From an uncultured candidate division Zixibacteria bacterium (GTDB lineage: Bacteria > Zixibacteria > MSB-5A5 > GN15 > FEB-12): 40,502 nt of DNA. The notes below the pieces were generated by a model that saw only the letters and a program-made list of their open reading frames with translations, had not been told where the DNA came from and did not search any database. This document shows, one piece after another, positions 35,432-40,502 of the stretch. The stretch spans positions 1 through 40,502 of the forward strand of contig CAJVYT010000004.1 in assembly GCA_913009765.1 (NCBI GenBank), in the 5' to 3' direction. The position numbers and the translations under genes were made by a program. Position 1 is the stretch's first letter, and each line of letters begins with the position of its first letter.

Positions 35432-35461
35432 TTGAGAAAAACAAAGTTATATAAGTATAAA
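35432..35461 (+). promoter_or_regulatory. Possible promoter of the bacillithiol operon
   Basis: TTGAGA (35432-35437), an 18-base spacer and TATAAA (35456-35461) lie 26 bases before bshC. An AT-rich hairpin, CTTTATA (35379-35385) with TATAAAG (35390-35396), sits just after the corA stop and may weakly end the previous message. Confidence 0.38.
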
Positions 35462-35486
35462 AATTTAGGAACAAGAAAGTAATATT

Positions 35487-37109
35487 ATGTCAACATTTAT
35501 CAAGCCGAACAAAACTCTTGGTTATTCTGATATCTATTTAGATTTCCTTATGCAAAAAGATGGCATTGATGAATTTTACACTGCACAGTCTTTAAAATCT
35601 GTTGCCGTACAGCTCAAGGGTCAGAAATTTAATCGTGATGAGATTGCCGATATTTTAACAGACCAAAATAAACTTTTTGGAGCATCACAAAAAGTTTTTG
35701 ATAATATTAAACTATTAAAAGATGAAAAGACACTCTGTATTGCTACCGGTCAACAAGCAGGTTTATTTGGCGGTTCGCTGTTGATTATGATTAAGGCTTT
35801 GGCTATTGTTAAATCGGCAAAACTTTATTCAAAACAGTTGCAGCAGCCGGTGATTCCAATTTTTTGGATCGCAGGTGATGACCATGATTATGAAGAGGTC
35901 AATCATACTTATACTTTAGATAGATTATCTCAGATTGTAAAATCAACGTATGATGTTACTCCCGAAATTGAACTTCCAACTTCTGAACTCCTATTTGAAA
36001 ACGCTGAAGAGTTGAACAAAGCAAAAGCTACTCTGTACAAATCGTTAGGTGATACCGATTTTACAGAAGAACTCTATAATTTAATAGATAGATGTTATGC
36101 ACAGTCTGACAACTATGCTGTTTCTTTTGGAAAACTTATGGCTCAGCTTACAAAAGAGTATGGATTGGTTTTATTCTCCCCCGGTGACAGGCATGTTAAA
36201 AAAATGTCCGTTAATTTTTTTCAATCTATTATTGAAAAACAGGATCAACTCCATGAGATTCTTTCGGAGACCAACAATCAAATTCAGTCTCAAGGTTATC
36301 ATATACAGGTTGAAAAGAAAGAAAATTCTGCCCATTTGTTTTTCAATCTGAATGGACGGAAACCTGTTTTGAGCGAAGGTGATAAATTTACCGTTGAAAA
36401 AAAAACATTTACGAAACAAGAAATACTTGATGAAATAGCAGAACATCCTGAAAAATTTTCCCCTGATGTTATGACACGTCCTATTTGGCAATCGTTACTT
36501 TTTCCAATTGTAAGTCAAAAAGGGGGAGCCTCTGAGATTGCATATCTTGCACAAATAAATAAGATTTTTGCTCTCTTTGGTTTAGTCACTCCATTATATA
36601 AAGCACGTCCTACTCTGACGGTTGTAGAAAAACGGTACCAAAACCTTATGGAAACTCATGAGATACATTTTGAAGATTTAGTCGGTGATATTGAAAATGT
36701 GATAAATCGTATCCTTGCTGAATCATTTCCTGAAGATATAGAACATAAATTCCAGTCGCTTAAAAATCATATTAAATGTCATTTTGAAGACTTCACCGAA
36801 GAATCTCTTACTTTTGATAAATCACTTGAACCGTTTGCAAAGCAGATAATGGGGAAGATTGATTACACCTTAAACTCATTTGAGGGAAAAGTCTTTTCCG
36901 CACACAAGAAAAGATCAAAAGAAAGCAGAGAAAGAATTTATAAACTTTGGCATGCTCTATACCCGATGAGAACTTTCCAAGAGCGAATTGTCAATATTTC
37001 ATATTTTATTTCTCGTTATGGATTTGAATTTATATCATTTTTATATGACCAAATAGATTCAGAAGAATCAAGTCACAAATTAATATATATCTCCGAGATG
37101 GAGGAATAA
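35487..37109 (+). CDS. bshC: Bacillithiol biosynthesis cysteine-adding enzyme BshC
   Basis: This 540-residue protein has the normal BshC length. Diagnostic motifs are ATGQQAGLFGGSLL (G88 onward), FWIAGDDHDYEEVNHTY and the C-terminal YISEMEE. BshC is the putative ligase that joins cysteine to glucosaminyl-malate, the last step of bacillithiol synthesis. Its fold contains a Rossmann core with a coiled-coil region, visible here as the helical stretch near 400-470. bshA follows with no gap and bshB1 overlaps bshA, so the complete pathway is one operon. The start has only a distant AGGA. Confidence 0.94.
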   Translation: MSTFIKPNKTLGYSDIYLDFLMQKDGIDEFYTAQSLKSVAVQLKGQKFNRDEIADILTDQNKLFGASQKVFDNIKLLKDEKTLCIATGQQAGLFGGSLLIMIKALAIVKSAKLYSKQLQQPVIPIFWIAGDDHDYEEVNHTYTLDRLSQIVKSTYDVTPEIELPTSELLFENAEELNKAKATLYKSLGDTDFTEELYNLIDRCYAQSDNYAVSFGKLMAQLTKEYGLVLFSPGDRHVKKMSVNFFQSIIEKQDQLHEILSETNNQIQSQGYHIQVEKKENSAHLFFNLNGRKPVLSEGDKFTVEKKTFTKQEILDEIAEHPEKFSPDVMTRPIWQSLLFPIVSQKGGASEIAYLAQINKIFALFGLVTPLYKARPTLTVVEKRYQNLMETHEIHFEDLVGDIENVINRILAESFPEDIEHKFQSLKNHIKCHFEDFTEESLTFDKSLEPFAKQIMGKIDYTLNSFEGKVFSAHKKRSKESRERIYKLWHALYPMRTFQERIVNISYFISRYGFEFISFLYDQIDSEESSHKLIYISEMEE

Positions 37110-38243
37110 ATGGTTATTGGTATTACTTGCTATCCTGTTGCCGGTGGGTCAGGTATTATTGCAACTGAACTTGGTCTGCAGTTAGCAGCCAGAGGGCATC
37201 AGGTACATTTTATTTCGTATGCCATGCCGTTTCGTCTTGATGATTTTCAAGCGAACCTTATGTATCATGCTGTTGAAACAACAGCGTATCCATTGTTTAA
37301 ATATCCTCCGTATACTTTAACGCTCGCAGCCAAAATGGCAGAAGTTTCCCGTAATTATAATTTAGATGTGCTGCATGTACATTATGCCATTCCTCATGCG
37401 GCTTGTGCATTTTTGGCAAAACAGCTTTTGAATGGTGATGCCAAACAACCAAAAATTATAACAACTCTACACGGTACCGATATTACCTTGGTTGGTTCTG
37501 ACCCTTCCTATTACGAAATAACACGCTTTTCTATCAACGCATCAGATGGTCTTTCAGCTGTTTCAAAATATCTTGCTGATGAAACGAAAGAAGTATTTAA
37601 AATCAAACAGGATATTCGGGTAGTTTATAATTTTTTTGATGAAAAACGGTTCAAACCAAAATCTACACAATGTATAAAATCTGAATTTGCAAATGAAGGT
37701 GAAGCTCTTATTACGCATGTATCTAATTTTAGACCTGTCAAAAGGACGCTTGATGTTATTGATATTTTTGATAAAATTTCTGCTGAGGTACCGTCAAAGC
37801 TTCTTTTAATCGGTGAAGGACCTGATACAATTTTGGCTCGCCGACAAGTGACAAAAAAAGGTCTTACTGACAAGGTTATTTTCTTGGGAAACCAAAGCAG
37901 GGTAGAAGCAGTTCTTCCATGTTCTGACCTATTTTTACTTCCGTCAGAAGAAGAATCTTTTGGTTTGGCAGCTCTTGAAGCACTCGCATGCGGTGTGCCG
38001 GTTATTGGTACGCAAGGAACCGGTTTAGTTGAAGTTGTTGATGATTACAAAAATGGATTTCTTCTGCCGGTTGGTGATACTACTTCGATGGCACGGGCAT
38101 CAATTTCTCTTTTGAAAGATTTTACCCGTTTAGCAGCATTTAAAAAAGATGCCGCTAAAATAGCTTATGATAGGTTTAATTCTCAAAAAATAATCTCAGA
38201 TTATGAATCATACTACGAGGATGTCTTACGTGGAAAATCTTGA
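37110..38243 (+). CDS. bshA: N-acetyl-alpha-D-glucosaminyl L-malate synthase BshA
   Basis: This 377-residue GT4-family GT-B glycosyltransferase makes GlcNAc-malate from UDP-GlcNAc and L-malate, the first bacillithiol step. The N-terminus GITCYPVAGGSGIIATELG is the BshA signature, and LHVHYAIPHA and TLHGTDITLVGSDPSY are also characteristic. The C-terminal nucleotide-binding motif is E282-x7-E290 (EESFGLAALEALACG). GGAGGAA at 37100-37106 and ATG directly after the bshC stop set the start. Confidence 0.95.
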   Translation: MVIGITCYPVAGGSGIIATELGLQLAARGHQVHFISYAMPFRLDDFQANLMYHAVETTAYPLFKYPPYTLTLAAKMAEVSRNYNLDVLHVHYAIPHAACAFLAKQLLNGDAKQPKIITTLHGTDITLVGSDPSYYEITRFSINASDGLSAVSKYLADETKEVFKIKQDIRVVYNFFDEKRFKPKSTQCIKSEFANEGEALITHVSNFRPVKRTLDVIDIFDKISAEVPSKLLLIGEGPDTILARRQVTKKGLTDKVIFLGNQSRVEAVLPCSDLFLLPSEEESFGLAALEALACGVPVIGTQGTGLVEVVDDYKNGFLLPVGDTTSMARASISLLKDFTRLAAFKKDAAKIAYDRFNSQKIISDYESYYEDVLRGKS

Positions 38244-38943
38244 TGCTTTAGCAATTGCTGCCCATCCTGATGATATTGAAATTACCTGCGGAGGTCTTTT
38301 GATAAATATGTCTAAGCAAGGACGTAAAACAGGTGCGTTGGATCTTACACGAGGAGAGATGGGGACTTTTGGAACTCAGGCTGACCGCGATGCTGAAGCA
38401 ATTACTGCCGGAGAAATTATGGGATTAACGTATCGAAATAATCTTTCTATGGCTGATTCGGCAGTCGAATATAATCAGGAAAATAAATTAAAAATTGCTC
38501 AGGTAATCAGAGATACAAAACCGGAACTTATCATACTTCCGCATTGGGAACAAAGACATCCTGACCATCTGGCATGTACAAAACTTGGTTACGATGCCTG
38601 TTTTTTGTCAGGACTAAAAAAAATTAACCTTACCGGTGAGCCGCATCGACCTCGTAAAATAGTTTATATTTCATATTCCCGTACTGCGGATTTTTCTTTT
38701 CTCGTTGATATCTCAGATAGTTTTAAGCAAAAATGTGATACTGTCAGAGCATATAAATCACAATTTGACCAACCTGAAAAAGCAAAACGAATTTTTCAAC
38801 CCGGTATAGATGTCTTTGATTATATGGAAACAAAAGCAAAATTTCTTGGTCAAATAGCCGGTGTAAAATATGCCGAATCTTATTTTATCAAAGAATCAAT
38901 ACTTATTGATGACCCCCAAAAAATGCCGATAGCATCGGTTTAG
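38230..38943 (+). CDS. bshB1: Bacillithiol biosynthesis deacetylase BshB1
   Basis: This PIG-L/LmbE-family zinc deacetylase removes the acetyl group from GlcNAc-malate. The zinc motif AHPDD (H12, D14, D15) is followed by LTRGEMGTFGT and the second ligand segment in HWEQRHPDHLA. I start at GTG 38230 because GAGG (38217-38220) then lies nine bases upstream and the protein begins MENLDALAIAAHPDD, matching the length of known BshB1. An ATG at 38221, touching the GAGG, is the alternative and adds three residues. It overlaps the bshA end by 14 bases. With bshC and bshA the pathway is complete. Confidence 0.92.
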   Translation: MENLDALAIAAHPDDIEITCGGLLINMSKQGRKTGALDLTRGEMGTFGTQADRDAEAITAGEIMGLTYRNNLSMADSAVEYNQENKLKIAQVIRDTKPELIILPHWEQRHPDHLACTKLGYDACFLSGLKKINLTGEPHRPRKIVYISYSRTADFSFLVDISDSFKQKCDTVRAYKSQFDQPEKAKRIFQPGIDVFDYMETKAKFLGQIAGVKYAESYFIKESILIDDPQKMPIASV

Positions 38944-39140
38944 TCGGTGTAATACTAAAAACTACAATAACTTAACATATTACAGTATGATTTTCCACAA
39001 AGATTTCCAACAAGTCTTCAGTTTCGACATCTTTTGTCCGATATATATAAACAGATTATTGAATCAGGGGATACGGGTTATTTCTTCTCAAGAAATTTCC
39101 CTCTATTCAATTATCGTTCAAAATAGGGGTAGGAAAATTA

Positions 39141-39173
39141 TCCGATTGTAAATTCTTTACAGTCGGATTTTTT
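39141..39173 (+). terminator. Intrinsic terminator downstream of the bsh operon
   Basis: TCCGATTGTAAA (39141-39152) pairs with TTTACAGTCGGA (39156-39167) over 12 positions with one G-T wobble and a three-base loop, followed by six T (39168-39173). It is placed 198 bases after bshB1 and 38 bases before the CDF gene. The 38944-39140 stretch before it shows no convincing gene. Confidence 0.85.
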
Positions 39174-39210
39174 ATTAACCATCGCTTTTAATTTTTAGTA
39201 TTATTAAAAT

Positions 39211-40095
39211 ATGATAGATAAATCAAACAAATTTGGTCAAGGTCTCATAGTTACAGTCGTAGGTATTGTAGCTAACATTTTTCTCGTAACATTTAAAATA
39301 TATGCAGGAGTATTAGGAAAAAGTCAGGCTCTTATTGCTGACGGTATTCATTCACTTTCTGATTTATTTTCAGATTTTATTGTTCTCTTTGGATTAAAAT
39401 GGGGTTCAAAAGATGCCGACGAAAACCATCCTTTTGGACACGGAAGAATAGAAACCATCTCAAGTATGATTGTTGGTATTCTGCTAATTGGTGCCGGTGT
39501 TGGTATTGTGTACAACTCTGTTACAGTACTCTATGAACACCAAAAAGCAGAACCAACTCTTTTTACCATTATGGTAGCATTTATCTCGATTGCTGTGAAA
39601 GAAGCTATGTATTGGTATACTGTGATTATTGGTAAAAAGTTGAAAAGTATGCTTCTGATAGCAAATGCTTGGCACCACCGTACTGATGCTCTTTCATCGG
39701 TGGCAGTGCTTATTGGAATCGGGGGAGTGTATATAAATCATAATTGGTATCTTGCCGATTCACTAGCCTCGCTTTTTGTCTCATATTTTATTTTTCGGGC
39801 AGGCGGTCAAATGGTTTGGATGGCACTCAAAGAGGTTGTTGATACTGCTCCTGATAAAGATGTGTTAGATAAAATTAAACATACTGCTCAATCAGTCGAT
39901 GGTGTGATAAATGCACATGATATCCATGCCCGTTTTTCAGGGGGACAAATCTTCTCTGAAATTCATATTGTGGTTAATCCTGAAATAACGGTCTGGGAAG
40001 GTCATGTAATTGCTGATAACGTTGAAGAATCAGTGATTAAAGAAGTTGAGGATTTAGTTCGTGTTATTGTACATGTTGATCCTGTTGAAGATTGA
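39211..40095 (+). CDS. Cation diffusion facilitator (CDF) metal efflux protein
   Basis: This 294-residue protein has six membrane helices and a C-terminal cytoplasmic ferredoxin-like domain (about 210-294, VDGVINAHDIHARFSGG). The metal-binding residues of helices 2 and 5 are present: H47/D51 in ADGIHSLSDLFSD and H155/D159 in AWHHRTDALSS, with DENHPFGHGRIE between helices 2 and 3. His in helix 2 rather than Asp suggests zinc or iron over manganese, though this is not decisive. It exports divalent metal by proton antiport. It has its own unit between the bsh terminator and selC. Confidence 0.93.
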   Translation: MIDKSNKFGQGLIVTVVGIVANIFLVTFKIYAGVLGKSQALIADGIHSLSDLFSDFIVLFGLKWGSKDADENHPFGHGRIETISSMIVGILLIGAGVGIVYNSVTVLYEHQKAEPTLFTIMVAFISIAVKEAMYWYTVIIGKKLKSMLLIANAWHHRTDALSSVAVLIGIGGVYINHNWYLADSLASLFVSYFIFRAGGQMVWMALKEVVDTAPDKDVLDKIKHTAQSVDGVINAHDIHARFSGGQIFSEIHIVVNPEITVWEGHVIADNVEESVIKEVEDLVRVIVHVDPVED

Positions 40096-40130
40096 TGTAA
40101 GTTTTCTATCAAAAACAATAATTAATTCAA

Positions 40131-40158
40131 TTGCCACTCCATGTATTTTATATATATT
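40131..40158 (+). promoter_or_regulatory. Possible selC promoter
   Basis: TTGCCA (40131-40136), a 16-base spacer and TATATT (40153-40158). The expected start site falls at about 40165, the first base of the tRNA. This would leave almost no 5' leader, so the exact boundary is uncertain. Confidence 0.4.
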
Positions 40159-40164
40159 GTCGCT

Positions 40165-40261
40165 GGAAGTGGATGTCGTCTGGTGGCGGTCCCGGTCTTC
40201 AAAGCCGTGTGGGGGGCAATGATCTTGTCCTCGGTAGGTTCGATTCCTACCCCTTCCGCCA
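40165..40261 (+). tRNA. selC: tRNA-Sec (selenocysteine), anticodon TCA, acceptor stem one base short
   Basis: This 97-base gene has the features of tRNA-Sec: anticodon loop CTTCAAA with TCA, a long variable arm (GGGGGCAA against TTGTCCTC), a four-base D loop (TGGT), the T loop TTCGATT and an encoded CCA after discriminator G. It reads UGA as selenocysteine with SelA, SelB and SelD, none of which is in the window. The 5' strand GGAAGTGG (40165-40172) should face CCACTTCC, but the 3' side reads CCTACCCCTTCC: only 12 bases lie between T loop and discriminator, not the 13 of bacterial 8+5 tRNA-Sec. The A expected opposite T70 (40170) is missing. The gene is followed by an integrase, so this may be a damaged or altered attachment half. 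Confidence 0.88.
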
Positions 40262-40276
40262 TTAAAATAATTCATA

Positions 40277-40305
40277 TTGACATAACCCATAAAATAACAT
40301 ATACT
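40277..40305 (+). promoter_or_regulatory. Strong predicted promoter of the integrase
   Basis: TTGACA (40277-40282), exactly 17 bases, then TATACT (40300-40305): full -35 and five of six -10 matches. It starts 16 bases after the tRNA end. A small inverted repeat, TGTCA (40351-40355) with TGACA (40362-40366), lies in the leader before AGGAAGG (40369-40375). Confidence 0.65.
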
Positions 40306-40381
40306 TAAGAGTGTAGGGCGATAGGTTCTGTTTGAGCTAAAAGTCGTTTGTGTCAATTTTGTGACATTAGGAAGGTTTTAT

Positions 40382-40502
40382 ATGGGAAAATTATATAAAA
40401 GAAAAGATACTTGGTATATTGATGTAAGTGTGAAGGGTAAACGAAAAAGAATAGCAGCAGGGAAATCGAAAGAATTTGCTAAGAACGTACTAAAAGATAT
40501 CG
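40382..40502 (+). CDS. Tyrosine-type integrase, N-terminal fragment (runs off the window)
   Basis: Forty codons are visible, beginning MGKLYKRKDTWYIDVSVKGK, then RKRIAAGKSKEFAKNVLKDI. This is the short basic N-terminal arm-binding domain typical of phage and genomic-island integrases, where the pattern LYKR..TWYIDY..NGKR..K is common. The catalytic domain (R, H, R, Y) lies beyond the right edge, so the recombinase class is inferred. AGGAAGG seven bases before ATG is an excellent ribosome binding site. Position directly after the 3' end of selC fits the known use of selC as an integration site. Confidence 0.8.
   Translation, partial: MGKLYKRKDTWYIDVSVKGKRKRIAAGKSKEFAKNVLKDI

Noticed and set aside
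38987..39151. 54-codon open frame between bshB1 and the CDF gene
   Set aside because: It has no ribosome binding site or recognisable features, and its stop lies inside the terminator stem, so coding is unlikely.
40054..40356. Minus-strand 100-codon frame across selC
   Set aside because: It runs through a tRNA gene and promoter and has no protein features.

Overview
The window is AT-rich bacterial chromosome (about one third G+C by eye) with almost every gene on the + strand. It looks like a non-Bacteroidota member of the FCB superphylum, for example a Cloacimonadota-, Marinimicrobiota-, KSB1- or Zixibacteria-like lineage. The reasons are C25 and M6 peptidases with type IX-style C-terminal sorting domains (YPNP motif), a PorV-family barrel, DUF5683 proteins, a complete Bat operon and a full bacillithiol operon. 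Purine-rich AGGAG-type ribosome binding sites and TTGACA-17-TATAAT-type promoters are clear, which is unlike typical Bacteroidota. The phylum is an inference. The first 10 bases equal the end of an Illumina adapter, so the left edge is probably a raw contig end.

Layout. 1-3.7 kb: the 3' end of a succinyl-CoA ligase alpha gene, then a small accessory patch (DUF5700-like zincin, divergent GIY-YIG protein) bordered by related palindromic repeats, then a cupin and a lipoprotein. 3.7-5.1 kb: tryptophanase behind a leader with two palindromes. 5.3-23.0 kb: one long co-directional run led by a perfect consensus promoter. It encodes a PorU-like C25 peptidase, a PorV-type barrel with a very large insert, an M6 metalloprotease with a sorting domain, two DUF5683 membrane proteins, an NHL-repeat lipoprotein, a 1077-residue putative outer-membrane barrel and an Omp85 protein. 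I read this as a cell-envelope/type IX-like export and surface-assembly locus. It is the best candidate here for a poorly described system. 23.0-23.9 kb: a UbiA-family prenyltransferase of the (di)geranylgeranylglyceryl-phosphate synthase type. 24.0-33.3 kb: a nine-gene Bat operon (BatD-like, MoxR, DUF58, DUF4381-like, BatA, B, C, D, E) behind a promoter framed by two palindromes. 33.4-35.4 kb: a flippase-like membrane protein and CorA. 35.5-38.9 kb: bshC-bshA-bshB1, the bacillithiol pathway, followed about 200 nt later by an intrinsic terminator. 39.2-40.1 kb: a CDF metal exporter. 40.17-40.5 kb: a selenocysteine tRNA gene (selC, anticodon TCA) followed at once by a strong promoter and the start of a tyrosine-type integrase, so an integrated element begins here and runs off the right edge.

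How they work together. PorU-like, PorV-like and sorting-domain proteins would form an export and attachment route. Omp85 and the large barrel would be the outer-membrane part, and DUF5683 and NHL proteins accessory envelope factors. MoxR and DUF58 with the VWA proteins BatA/B and TPR proteins BatC/E form an inner-membrane stress-tolerance complex. Bacillithiol, CorA and CDF serve redox and metal homeostasis. The selC gene appears to lack one acceptor-stem base (the A expected opposite T70), which matters because the mobile element sits at its 3' end.
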